A stretch of 64,000 nucleotides of DNA, from contig CP136061.1 in NCBI GenBank assembly GCA_032622095.1, positions 82,314,324 through 82,378,323 of the forward strand. The letters run 5' to 3'. A program made the translations under genes and the position numbers. Below, piece by piece: positions 19,257 through 28,544 of this stretch (positions are counted from its first letter, which is position 1; each line of letters begins with the position of its first letter). The notes below the pieces were generated by a model. The model ran no database searches. It saw only the letters and a program-made list of their open reading frames with translations, and was not told the DNA's origin. This DNA comes from Siphonodentalium dalli. Lineage: Eukaryota; Mollusca; Scaphopoda; Gadilida; Siphonodentaliidae.

Positions 19257-20190
19257 TGCCGTGGATGCGAAAGTAGGAGTAATCTGCGGACTTCTTTAAC
19301 TGATTTCGGAGGTGGTAGAGACTTGATAATTGAAATTTTTTCAGGGTCAGGGGATGTGCCCTTTTCGGAAATAATATGTCTTAAAAATTTGACTTGTGGT
19401 TGGCAAAATTTTGATTTTGATAGTTTAACTATTAAACCGTATTCCCTGAGTCTGTCAAATAATTTTGTGAGCTGCTGTATATGCGTTTGAGGATCGGAGC
19501 TATGACAGATCAGGTCATCGACAATTCCTTCTACAAATGGTAAATCGTGTAGGGCCATGTTCATGAGTTTTAAAAAATACCCTGAGCTCGAGACATATCC
19601 CATCGGGGCTCTTTGATAACTGTATTGTCCTTCGGACGTATTCATGGTTAATATGGGCACATGTTCGGGTTCGGCTCCAATAACATGATAAGCATTTGAT
19701 AAATCAAAGATACTGAAAATAGTTGAGCCGAGTAACTTGGACGATATTTCTGTAAAACTAGGCATAGACCATTTTAATGGAATGGAAACATCATTGAGTT
19801 TTCTCAGATCGATTACCAATCGGTAATTGGGAGTACCATCGGGGTTGGGTGTGGATTTGCGTATGAGGAGACTGGGAAATCCCCATGATGAATGGGCAGT
19901 GGGTCTAATAATGTCTGCATCTAATAATTTTTTTATCTCAGCAGCCATAATTCGTTGTTTGTTCAGTGGTGTCGGATATTTTTTGCAAAAAATAGGTGAA
20001 GTATTTGGTTTGAGGTCGATTTTCATTTTAATTTTTGGACAATATCCTATCTTGTTTATGGCATTTGTAAAAACATCAGGGTATTGTGATACTAGTTGCA
20101 ATATTTGCTGTTTAAGGTGTTGAGGTGCCACGATATCATCGATAGATATAGGTTGAGTCTTGGTGACTGGAGGGTTAATGTCTTGCCGGT
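19247..20190 (-). pseudogene. pol: Reverse transcriptase of element 1, 3' end deleted
   Basis: The frame is open from about 20210. RT blocks are visible: MKIDLKPNTSPI, KLLDADIIRPTAHSSWGFP, YRLVIDLRKLNDV, FSIFDLSNAYHVI and the catalytic loop IVDDLI, where the usual aromatic before xDD is replaced by Ile-Val. It stops after KEVRRLL, exactly where Ty3/gypsy RTs continue with the conserved L-G-x2-Y-Y-R-x-F-I stretch. About 15 codons are missing and the frame changes before RNase H. RT copies the element RNA into DNA. With the deletion this copy would not make a continuous polymerase. Confidence 0.88.
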
Positions 20191-20202
20191 CACCTATGGT
20201 GT

Positions 20203-21497
20203 TTATACTGTGTTTGATGAGTTAATGTTTTGCTCATCGGATGCCCTGCATATCATTTGCTCTTGAGTGCCAAATGCTTGTGCTATTACACGACCTTTCC
20301 TAATGGACATATGTGACGCCGATTGGTTTTCTATCATGACGCAAATATTTGGATTATTTGCATCTGCTATCGTGTCGGTTACATGTACATTTGGTTCCTG
20401 TTCGAAAATGGACATGTTACCTTTGCCTATTCGGATTATAGGTGTGTTAAACATATCATTTGGCCCTATGAGTCTGCCTGTTATGATCGCGCATGAGTGG
20501 GGTGATAATGAAACGTTATTTGTTGATCGGATGAGTGATGCAATGTGACCGTCCCTTAACATTGGGTATAATTGATTCTGTATTCTGAATTTTTCTAGAT
20601 CAAAGTAAAGTCTAATACTGTGTTGTTTCATAAAGTCGCGCCCTAAAATGCAGGGACGGGACAAGGTTGCACATATGACAAATTTGTGAGTAAGAATGAG
20701 TTTTCCGATTCTAAATGTGAGATGTGTGGATCCAAAAACTTTCATTGGTGTTCCATCGGTTGATGTGAGTAACACATGTTCTTTAATTAAAGGTGGTCGA
20801 TTTGGTATGGATCTATAAATGTCGTATTTCAAGCAACTGGTGGTTGCCCCGGAGTCTAATAGTGAGCGAATGCGTTGTTTGTGTATTTTAATGATAGTTG
20901 AGCATGGTGTTTGGTTTAGAGCACCATCTGTCATATCACTTGGATATTTAAGTACTGGTATAGTGTGTTGTATGGGTTTTAATGGTGGTATTACAGGGTT
21001 AATTGCAGTATTGGAGTGTGATTCGCGAGAATTGGCGCATGTTGACTTTCTTTTGGATGATGAATGAGAATTAGTAATTTGTTGGTGCTTTGGTTTTTCA
21101 AGGCGATTCACGGTTTTAAATTGGGAAGGAAAGTTTAAATCAAGAAGAGGTAAGATAGACTTATTGGAGATATTATGAAATATGGATTTCATAGAGGGAC
21201 ACCTGTTATTGCAGTTGGTGGTATGTGTGACCTGCCTGCGGCGAGGAAGATTAAGTGGGCGCCGCGTGCGGTAATTAATATATCGTTGGTTTTGACACTT
21301 TGATGGTAGCGTGGGGTAATGATTAATGGGCTGCAGCTGTGAATCATAGACTCTATGCTTTTGAGATTCGTATGTTCGATGAGCTTTAGCATATCTATGA
21401 TTGTGGCCGCCTATGGTGCTAATTTGATGTGTAATTGGACTCATTGCCTTGCGTCTACTTGGGGTCAAATTTGTGTAGGAATGAGTCCTTATCTGTT
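20203..21497 (-). CDS. pro: Protease region of element 1 (pro), in -1 frame to gag
   Basis: The frame is entered from gag through the frameshift signal at 21495-21501, with the first -1 codon overlapping the last C of the slippery site. A basic linker of about 200 residues leads to an aspartic protease with LLDSGATTSC as active site and ILGRDFM as the second conserved strand. A dUTPase-like or linker segment may follow (SAIITGRL to HMSIRKGRVIA), but I am not sure. It ends with TAA at 20203, while RT lies in the next -1 frame. That is either a second frameshift, as in gag-pro-pol layouts with three frames, or an indel. Confidence 0.85.
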
Positions 21498-21501
21498 TAA
21501 A
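21421..21501 (-). promoter_or_regulatory. -1 ribosomal frameshift signal: TTTAAAC, stem-loop, likely pseudoknot
   Basis: The minus strand has the slippery heptamer T TTA AAC (21495-21501) in the gag frame, two codons before the gag stop TAA (21489-21491). After a 6-nt spacer, GGACTCATT (21480-21488) pairs perfectly with AATGAGTCC (21437-21445). Inside the 34-nt loop AATTTGA (21465-21471) is complementary to TCAAATT just 3' of the stem (21421-21427), which would make a pseudoknot. The protease frame is exactly -1 from gag and continues open across the site. Confidence 0.9.
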
Positions 21502-22379
21502 AATTGGTTATTATTTTGAGCCCGACGTCTGCATTGGTCTGTGGTATGATTGTTTAATCTGCAGTATGTACAGAAGAGGGGTCGTTGAGCTGTTGTAGTA
21601 TATCTTGCATCCATGGTTTGGATGCGGTTTGGATGGGAGACCCTTGGTTCAGAGTAGGGGTGGTGAGAATTTGAAGGTTGGCGCATGTGGGGGTGATCAT
21701 TGATTCGGTGTCTGTCTTTGGATTGGCGGGGGGTGTAAGTGGATTGTGATGGCCCTCTTGGAATGTGCCGGTGGTTATTGTCGATATCCATTGGTTGAGG
21801 GGATTGTAACTGTGGGAATTGGTTATAATCAATATGATGTTCACCGTAACGTAAGCGATAGCGTTGCCGAAGGTTCATTTCGCGTAGGGCAATATCAGTA
21901 GCTCTATCAAGCGTTACATGGTCGTCTTTGAGAAGCCTGAATTTGATACTAAAGTCGCGAATACCGTCGGAAAAAAATGCTACTAATTGTGTTTGCACTG
22001 CTCTTGTGTTAATTTCATCAGTAAACGCGTGTTTAGCAAGGGTACGTATGCGTTCTGCAAACATGGCAATTGTTTCCGTATGTCTCTGCCTAATGGCTCG
22101 TAATGAGGAAAGGACTTGAGGAGAATCAGTTATGGAACTGAATAATGAGCGTAACTGTGATTTCAGATCGGTCCAGGTGAACGTGAATTTTCCGTCTGTG
22201 TTATTTTCATTTATGAAGCGTTGAATAAATTCAGAAACTTGAGATTTACATGTCTGAGCGGCAATTTTTATGATAGTCTCATCTTGTGCCGAAATCGCGC
22301 TGGAGTATTTTTCGACCGCATGGACCCATTGGGGAAAAGCGTCAGGCTTGCCATCGAAGGGTTCAATAATGGAATTCAT
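21489..22379 (-). CDS. gag: gag of element 1 (main frame)
   Basis: A 296-codon frame from ATG 22379. The first two thirds resemble the capsid of gypsy/Mag-type Gag (IIEPFDGKPDAFPQWV, then FTFTWTDLKSQLRSLF and TLDRATDIALREMN). A basic, Pro/His-rich linker follows, then one CCHC knuckle (CTYCRLNNHTTDQC, spacing 2-4-4) near the C-terminus. It would form the particle shell and bind RNA. Its start codon overlaps the stop of an upstream open frame (ATGA at 22376-22379), so the true N-terminus probably lies upstream and this copy carries a frame break there. Confidence 0.9.
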   Translation of the reverse strand: MNSIIEPFDGKPDAFPQWVHAVEKYSSAISAQDETIIKIAAQTCKSQVSEFIQRFINENNTDGKFTFTWTDLKSQLRSLFSSITDSPQVLSSLRAIRQRHTETIAMFAERIRTLAKHAFTDEINTRAVQTQLVAFFSDGIRDFSIKFRLLKDDHVTLDRATDIALREMNLRQRYRLRYGEHHIDYNQFPQLQSPQPMDIDNNHRHIPRGPSQSTYTPRQSKDRHRINDHPHMRQPSNSHHPYSEPRVSHPNRIQTMDARYTTTAQRPLFCTYCRLNNHTTDQCRRRAQNNNQFLNR

Positions 22380-22632
22380 CCCAACAGTGCTGTTATTGTT
22401 GTTTGTGTTTTTAAACTTTCAGTCTGGTTGCGGATAGAACTAGTGAAATGGCTAATTTCATGGGTAAGCCGTGACAATAGCAAGTTTTGAGCATCTTTGC
22501 CCATTTCATTAGTAATGTCTGTGTGGGGGATCTTGCGGTTGATCGGTCCACTTCCCTGTTTAATTCAAGGTGATGCTGATAATTTTGGCTTAGATGAAAA
22601 TAATCGCTGCTCTGCGGAGGTGGTGACTCCAT
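22380..22632 (-). pseudogene. gag: gag N-terminal segments in other frames
   Basis: ATG 22632 begins a protein-like frame (MESPPPQSSDYFHLSQN). A second frame, open up to the ATGA overlap at 22376-22379, encodes helical sequence (NEMGKDAQNLLLSRLTHEI and onward). The two pieces and the main gag frame lie in three different frames but follow each other without gap. Element 2 has a comparable helical N-terminal gag part. I read this as a gag N-terminus broken by small indels, though sequence error is possible. Confidence 0.5.
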
Positions 22633-22646
22633 TATGTTATTAAGGA

Positions 22647-23133
22647 TTAACGGTGTCTGTTTTGGGATCTATGGTATGGGTGCGAAATATGTTGTATTTT
22701 TTTCCAAGTGCCGTGGCGGTGTATTATGCGATTCAGGTGTATTTGACACGATTCAGGTGATTTATTAGGATGTTTTATGGGAATTGCCGCGACTATAGAG
22801 TTGACAATAAGTTTTGGATAATCCGTAAAATGAGCCGGAAATGTATGCCACTCGTTCCAAGAATCTAGTGTATGTCCTGAGTAGTTATTTGTAATCATAC
22901 AACGCACGTATAAGCGGATTGTATCTTGCGTTATATCAATGCGAATGGGATTGCAATATTTAATGAGTTGTGGCGTTAAGTTATTTGGTGGGGTAAAGCG
23001 TATCTACAGTAAGTTTTAAAATTAAGAACTGAATGTTGTTTGTGAGAGGTGGGTGGTATGGGCTGATCGTTTGAAGCATGTATTGTAGTAGGATGGGTAG
23101 GTAGTGTAGGTGTAGTAGAATCAGGTGATGTGT
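22647..23133 (-). other. Leader open frames upstream of gag
   Basis: ATG 23133 starts a Ser/Thr/Pro-rich frame (MDTSPDSTTPTLPTHPTT). After a frame change near 22990 another frame runs to 22647 with ordinary amino-acid composition (KYCNPIRIDITQDTIRLYV and SWNEWHTFPAHFTDYP). A TTACTGTAG acceptor-like site sits between them. These may be a matrix-like gag domain, a spliced leader protein or chance; no family is recognised. Confidence 0.35.
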
Positions 23134-23455
23134 CCATAACCCACGTGAAAAAAAAGGAGTAAAAGAATGCTAAAAATAGGGGGTGTGCAATTTGACAGCA
23201 AATGGGAAAGAAAAGATGGTCACTCACCAATTTCCGAGAAGAATAATGTGCACAAGTCTGTGATGATGAATGATGTACAGAATGTTCTTGTCGTGTTTAT
23301 TGGAAGCCGAAGGGTGTCCAAATCGGATGTTAATGTTTATGTGGATCTGAATCTGGTCTGCAAGAGGCGTGAGTAATGTTTTTAGCTGGATACACGATGT
23401 GAGCTGGTTGTATGAGAATAAAAGGTTGATTCGTCTATATCAGATGAGTATGTAT

Positions 23456-23578
23456 GCGGTCCTGTGTGTCCGAAGGGTTGGTGTGCGGTCCTGTGTGTCC
23501 GAAGGGTTGGTATGCGGTCCTGTGTGTCCGAAGGTCGGTCTGTGTGTCCGAAGGGTTCCTGTGTGTCCGAATGGTGAG
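23456..23578. repeat. Short tandem repeat in element 1 leader
   Basis: The phrase GGTCCTGTGTGTCCGAAGG recurs with drift about five times at 27-28-bp spacing and then shorter. It lies between the primer site and gag, so it would be in the 5' untranslated RNA. Confidence 0.85.
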
Positions 23579-23734
23579 TTATGGTTGACCGATGCAGTGG
23601 TCTAGTGTGTAAGGCTGTCTATCCGTGGCTGGAGTGTAAGGCTGTATCCCCGTGGTTGAGTAGCGGTTTGAGATTGTTTCTGCTCTGTAGTGATCGTCTA
23701 GTGGCCGAGACTTCAAGTTGTGTGGTGAGACGTA

Positions 23735-23752
23735 GAACTGTTCACGGTACCA
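23735..23752 (-). promoter_or_regulatory. Candidate primer-binding site
   Basis: Nine bases inside the 5' LTR border the minus strand reads TGGTACCGTGAACAGTT. TGG at the start is required of a site complementary to a tRNA CCA end, but I cannot name the tRNA and the gap from the LTR is longer than usual. Confidence 0.3.
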
Positions 23753-23761
23753 TTAATACTA

Positions 23762-24173
23762 TGTGAGGTAATGAACACATAGATATAGTAGGTACAAGTC
23801 TTTATTATGTTGTGAATAAGATATGCAGTGTGTACAAATATAATGATCAAGAGTCGCCGCGAAGTGATGTCCCCGAATGGGTGATGCCTGGTGTGAATGA
23901 TGCCTGGATATAACCTCGAGATGAGATGAGTCTAGTGAAAGCATGAGGTGATGGGATGTGGTTGTTTCTTATATACTATTTGGGATGCATATTAGATGAG
24001 GCGTTTGGCAATACACATCGGGATTGGTTCCTCCGTTATGGTCATCTTCCTTGACCATATTTGGGAGCCATCTTCATTGTGTGTATGTCTTCGCTGGGAG
24101 TAAGACGTGTGAGGTTTCGTTAAGAACCGAACACGAATATCTGAGTTTGTGGTTTTATATATTGGGACATTCT
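23762..24173 (-). repeat. 5' LTR of element 1, outer 47 bp missing
   Basis: It matches 8373-8784 base for base as far as I can compare. The TATA box (24153-24161) and AATAAA (23801-23806) are present, but only about 12 bp of U3 remain upstream of the TATA box. Beyond 24173 the sequence is host intron. Confidence 0.92.
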
Positions 24174-24287
24174 GTGCCTCTCAATTTGTTATTCCATGGA
24201 GTATTTTCCATGTATGTACAGGAGATCCGGATCCCGGAATGCACGTGTATACTTATATATGTGTATTTCATTCTCGTGCATGCACAG

Positions 24288-24505
24288 TCTGACGGATTAC
24301 TGGATTGGAATTAGCAACATTGCCGGCAAAGGGTTGTGGCGATTCATTGGTGACGACGAGCCGCTATCATGGACGATTTGGGAACATAATCCCAATCATC
24401 TAGATACAAATGTTCGTTGTGCTTTCATCCGTGTGGACGAGGCGGTGTGGTATCATGATTCATGTTCCAAGACATGCCCTTCAATTTGCATGCAACCCGA
24501 GCGAG
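24288..24505 (+). CDS. C-type lectin gene, second CTLD, C-terminal exon
   Basis: The acceptor 'TGCATGCACAG' ends at 24287 and the donor GCGAG|GTTAGT follows 24505. It is phase 2 in (matching the exon ending at 7696) and phase 1 out. It encodes DYWIGISNIAGKGLWRF (the WIGL core), DDEPLSWTIWEHN, RCAFIRVDEAVWYHDSC (the W-x-D-x2-C motif with its Cys partner) and PSICM, which closes the domain. The calcium-binding EPN/QPD tripeptide is absent (NPNH instead), so classical mannose or galactose specificity cannot be assumed. Further exons should follow in phase 1, but I did not find a convincing one. The 16.6-kb intron before it contains element 1. Confidence 0.9.
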
Positions 24506-24589
24506 GTTAGTATATACATGTACACACATAATGCGAGTGCAAGTACGACACTTCCAAACGACATGTATTCTCTAGTTTAAAGATGGATT

Positions 24590-24835
24590 ATCTCTTTAAA
24601 TAAAAATTTTTAAATAGTTGCATGGGTATATAATACTAAATATGAACTGAAGACCCCTGTCCGGAAATGCTTCTATAAATTAATATTGATTTTATTTCGA
24701 ATATTTTATTATGAAATGAGACGATTAATTGGGACACTTTGTTTGTCTATTTTTAGAACAGACCTTTCTGTCATATATCATATAGCGATATCGAGCATTA
24801 GGCTGTTCCTATGGCTACGTACCGGACGTCAAATG
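24590..24835 (-). repeat. Interspersed repeat, copy 2 (inverted)
   Basis: The reverse complement of this stretch follows the same block order as 4480-4715, including 'AACAGCCTAAT', 'GGTCTGTTCTAAAAATAGAC' and 'GTCTTCAGTTCATATTTA'. It lies just downstream of the last lectin exon found. Confidence 0.65.
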
Positions 24836-24999
24836 TCCCAGATTGATTGGTTGTATTGTTTTATTCCATAGTTATAAGCGACAATGGGTATAATTAACGT
24901 TTATTTATGACAAAATTACGCAATAAAATATCTGGTCTCTGTTAGCAGTAACTACTATTGTTCGTTAGCTAAACAACCACACCCTTTTAAACCAGAAAA

Positions 25000-25105
25000 T
25001 ATTCGAAATAAAATCAATATTAATCGATAGAAGCATTTCCGGACAGGAGTCTTCGATTCAGATCTAATATTTTATACCCCGGTAACTATACATGTATAAT
25101 ACATG
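25000..25105 (+). repeat. Interspersed repeat, partial copy 3
   Basis: It shares 'AATAAAATCAATATTAATCG', 'ATAGAAGCATTTCCGGA' and 'GTCTTCGATTCA' with copies 1 and 2, in the orientation of copy 1. Positions 25106-25425 show only short frames; one (25136-25462) contains a hydrophobic segment, but its splice phase does not fit the lectin. Confidence 0.6.
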
Positions 25106-25425
25106 TTTACAAAGTGATAATCCACCTTTAAACATATGTTATTGCTATATATACATGCATATATACATATAACAATTGGTGTGGAACATAAGTGCCAACA
25201 CTTAGATTTGTCCCGTTCCCAGATAAACAAAGAATGGTTAGAGAGACACCGACCGAGCCGACAAGGCGAATATATAGTTGGGTGTATATTTCTAATGTTT
25301 ATACTCTTGGAGCGGATAGGACAACGACGGGTAACCCCATACATGTATGTAATTGTGTTTTATATTAGGTGTTGTAGTAAGAAAGTAAGAAGTTTTGTAG
25401 TAAGACTGATCCAAGTCCACTTGGT

Positions 25426-25834
25426 TCACGAGAATAATTCTGGCATTGCAATGTATTTATGAACGGCCATGAGCATTTCAGTATTATCGCGGTCACTAAT
25501 TAAGAGGTTACCTATTACTAAGTTTTCTAGGGTTATATTGCCATATTGTATCAAACTATCAAAGAGTTCCTGTCTTATTTGTGTATAGTACACATATTTA
25601 AAGAAGTAGTGATAAGCATCTTCGATGGGGCTACCACACGCGCATGACAGAGATAAAGCTATTTATTATATGCTTCCCCGTTAAATAGTGGGAAATTGCC
25701 GTGGCGTAGAGCGTTATATCCATCGCCTGGACCGACTCGATGGATAACACTGACCGACTCGATGGATAACACAATAGTATTACTTTTTCGGAGATTACTT
25801 CCGGTTTACAGCGGCGACTCACATTAAGTTTCAA
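25426..25834 (-). pseudogene. LINE C-terminal fragment
   Basis: On the minus strand the frame reads SCACGSPIEDAYHYFFK, then 'YYTQIRQELFDSL', 'LLISDRDNTEM' and 'VHKYIAMPELF' before a stop (25426-25428). This is the typical C-terminal knuckle and closing helices of CR1/RTE-type LINE polyproteins. The cysteine expected after the HYFF block is Tyr, and the frame breaks upstream near 25656, so it is a dead fragment. Confidence 0.7.
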
Positions 25835-26183
25835 AGCGTATCAATAACAGCCGGAATATTTTTTTAATTATCGATTTTTACGGTAAAACTGTTGTTTAAT
25901 TGTTATAATGTTAACTCATTTGTTTTAATATATTCTTATCATTAAATTATGTATATATTAATTTTCTCGCATCATTTCAGAATAAAACAATGGGGACTAT
26001 TTCTTATGGCGGTTTTGCTCGATATTTCTCATTCAGTGGTGAGCAAATCAATTGATGGAATGTAAACAAAATGCAAATCTCGAAGCTTTCTAACAATTTG
26101 AAGTGAACTGTAGGACAAAACTAGCAATTTTTGGGCGGTTTATAACGTAGCGACTAGCGCATATAATAAAAAGAACACCGACG

Positions 26184-26323
26184 TGTTTTGGTTGAATACC
26201 CGGATTATCTCATTCGTAGGTACAAGGAAATACAGAATTTCCACGAGCGGCTTGTAGCCGCTCGTGGAAATTCTGTATTTCCTTGAACCCACTCATGAGA
26301 TAATCCGGGTATTCAACCAAAAC
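26184..26323. repeat. Near-perfect 140-bp palindrome
   Basis: Arms of about 68 bp beginning GTTTTGGTTGAATACCCGG meet at a 3-base centre (about 26253-26255) with only a few mismatches. Either strand would form a long RNA hairpin. It is probably a foldback MITE; no target duplication is evident. Sequence 25850-26183 shows nothing else. Confidence 0.85.
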
Positions 26324-26549
26324 CCGTAGGTATTCTCTATATAGTTTTTTAATTTATCAAGATTAAGATCACTACAGAAGCATTTGATTCTACAATGAAG
26401 AATATTCAGTGGTCTTGGTATTTTCACATGGATAGAATTTTTTGAAAGGGTCGGTTTCCAGACTTCTCGACTTGGGTTTTAACGAGTTCCACTCATTAAC
26501 GCAGAATGGGAAAAATGTTGCGCGAAAACTGGGTGCCGCTCGAAAGAAT

Positions 26550-26960
26550 AGCTAAACTATTGGGTCAAAACTCCTCCAACTATACAATTGGTAACTAAAT
26601 CTTGACTAACTAATGTTTAGTCAATTCTTAACTAAACTATTTTCTGACTAAACATTGGGTTACCTCGTTTTCCTCTTACACAATTTTAGTTAATTGTAGC
26701 CCAATCATTTGGGTCAAAATTAATTAGTTAACTCTTAACCCAATATTTAGTCAGATTTTAACCCAATATCTAACTAATCATTGGGTTACATAAAGTAACC
26801 CAATGAAATTGGGTTATACAATGAACTAAATATTTAGTAGCCTTTAACTAAAATTGAGTCATGTATGACTATATAAATTGGGCCAAAGGTGACTGAATAT
26901 TGGGTCAAAAGTCACTAAATATTGGGTCAAAAATGACTAAGTCATTTAATACTATACATG
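26550..26960. repeat. AT-rich stretch of recurring ATTGGGT / TTTAGT words
   Basis: Words such as CATTGGGTTA, CCCAATATTTAGT, TAACTAA and GGGTCAAAA recur many times in both orientations without a fixed period. A similar stretch occurs at about 43940-44110. No coding content is seen. Confidence 0.6.
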
Positions 26961-27159
26961 TAAATGCCCTTGTGATAAATCAAAAGACAGGTTTCTGGTT
27001 TCGGGTCAATTAGTTATTACAATTGATTTAGCGGATTTATGTGATTATAATTATATAGAATGTTAGTTTAATGTTTGCCAAAGTTATTTTTAATTTGGCT
27101 AATAAGATTTTCATTTGGCTAAACGTTTGGCCACAAAATGTTTCGGTCCAGCGCGAACA

Positions 27160-27430
27160 CTGTCACTGAGTCGCAGCAATGTTGGATTCACCAAGCCCCT
27201 GTACTGCAGTGTGCTTGACCTATGGCACTTGTGCATATTCATGATTCAATACATGTATATGGAGCTTTTGAATATTCACTGAAATCCATTCATATATATA
27301 TATATGTAATCATGAATATTCAAAAGTTCCATATATGGAATGCACCTCCAGAACGTTGACTTGTAGCACGTAAACTGCGGAACGGGGGCTGGATGAATCC
27401 AATATGGCGGCGACTCAGTGATCTCGCTTA
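27160..27430. repeat. Imperfect foldback with ~125-bp arms
   Basis: 'CACTGAGTCGC', 'TTGGATTCA', 'AGCCCC' and 'CTTTTGAATATTCA' in the left arm recur inverted in the right arm ('GGGGCTGGATGAATCC', 'GCGACTCAGTG'), around an ATATAT centre at about 27296-27308. It looks like an inverted-repeat non-autonomous transposon. Confidence 0.7.
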
Positions 27431-27835
27431 TATGCCAACATCCAAAGAGGGTGATAATTTGTACCATCTTGGTGGTGGGTGTCATTACTAGTATGAATTT
27501 CTTGTATGCTGATTCAACCACTTCCGATAGGCAGATGCACGACACTCCAGGGGGTTAAATGCACCAAATAAGAAGGTGAGTAGGACTGCAATAATTCATC
27601 GTTAAAACAATGTATCGCAATACAATTTCAAATGATATGCGTATCGTATCGTGTCATGTGTATCGCGATACAGGATATCAAGTAATGTCTGAAGATGGGA
27701 TAGTGTAAAAAATCAAAACCTGCAATTATCTCTCAAGTTTACATGTATACTATGTATATTTGACTCATCTAGCCAACCATTAAACTCTTTTGTAATTTAA
27801 AATGAACTCTACCTCTAGTTATAAACTTGTTGTTT

Positions 27836-27952
27836 CTGATAATTCAGGCGGTATTCTTTTGGGAACACTAATTTATTGTATCGTGATATGATACATATCA
27901 CGACACACTAAATTAATTTTCCCAAAAGAATACCGCCTGAATTATCATGTGT
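27836..27952. repeat. Foldback element
   Basis: 'TGATAATTCAGGCGGTATTC' and 'TTTTGGGAA' return inverted at 27916-27950, around a second inner palindrome (ATCGTGATATGATACATATCACGA). Flanking TATCG-rich words extend the structure on both sides (27600-27690 and 27960-28000). Confidence 0.75.
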
Positions 27953-28139
27953 ATGATTGTGATTCATATCATATCGTGACAAAGTGTATCGTTGCAGCCC
28001 GAATGGCGAGCTCCGATCCTGTAAGGGTTGGTAGTTCACAATTCTGTGTGGTATGTCGATTGATACAATTGTATAACTCGATTTGCTATAACTACGGTAT
28101 ATATACATTATTGAATGTTCTCAAATAATAAAATGACGC

Positions 28140-28368
28140 ATATTGAAACCAGTGTTATGTAAACAGAACTGTTACAGTGATTTGTCAACAAACATTTCTA
28201 ATCGCGAAGTTTGTTCAAATAATTTAGTATAAATATTATTATTAAATTATTTATCAATAATTTGACCTTTTCTTAAAATAAAATTGTAACTTATTGGACT
28301 AATTAGACACTGATCAACCATGCCACTCTGACTGTAACAGTAATGTTTACATAACAATGGTTTCGATC
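28140..28368. mobile_element. MITE with ~40-bp terminal inverted repeats
   Basis: 'GAAACCAGTGTTATGTAAAC' followed by 'CTGTTACAGT' at 28145-28180 recurs inverted at 28328-28366. The interior is AT-rich and non-coding. The target duplication is not resolved. Confidence 0.65.
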
Positions 28369-28544
28369 TCTGAAATCTTGTCATTGGAGAGTTATTAATA
28401 CTGAAAGTAAGAATATTGTGCATTCGAAAATCTCACTGCAAACGATTTTCCATGAATTTACTGTAAACAGTAATTACAATCGTTGTCGTTGAGATGCAAT
28501 TTATTGGCCTCACATGAATTTACAACTACGAAACTAGCAAAATG

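Larger units (their letters stand above)
8373..24173 (-). mobile_element. Element 1: 15.8-kb Ty3/gypsy-like LTR retroelement with env and antisense genes
   Basis: Flanking LTR copies (8373-8831 and 23762-24173) are identical over the 412 bp they share. On the minus strand the order is 5' LTR, leader with tandem repeats, gag (CCHC), -1 frameshift signal, protease (DSGA), RT, RNase H, integrase (HHCC, DDE, GPF), a 5-kb spacer, an env-like gene, polypurine tract and 3' LTR. Gene order RT-RH-IN is that of Ty3/gypsy, and env makes it errantivirus-like in plan. It lies antisense in the second CTLD intron of the host lectin gene. No target duplication is visible because the outer end of the 5' LTR is missing. 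Breaks in gag, pol and env suggest a non-autonomous copy. Confidence 0.93.

Noticed and set aside
25136-25462. Frame with a hydrophobic segment as a lectin transmembrane exon
   Set aside because: The best acceptor gives phase 0 while phase 1 is required after 24505, and the hydrophobic run is interrupted by charged residues.
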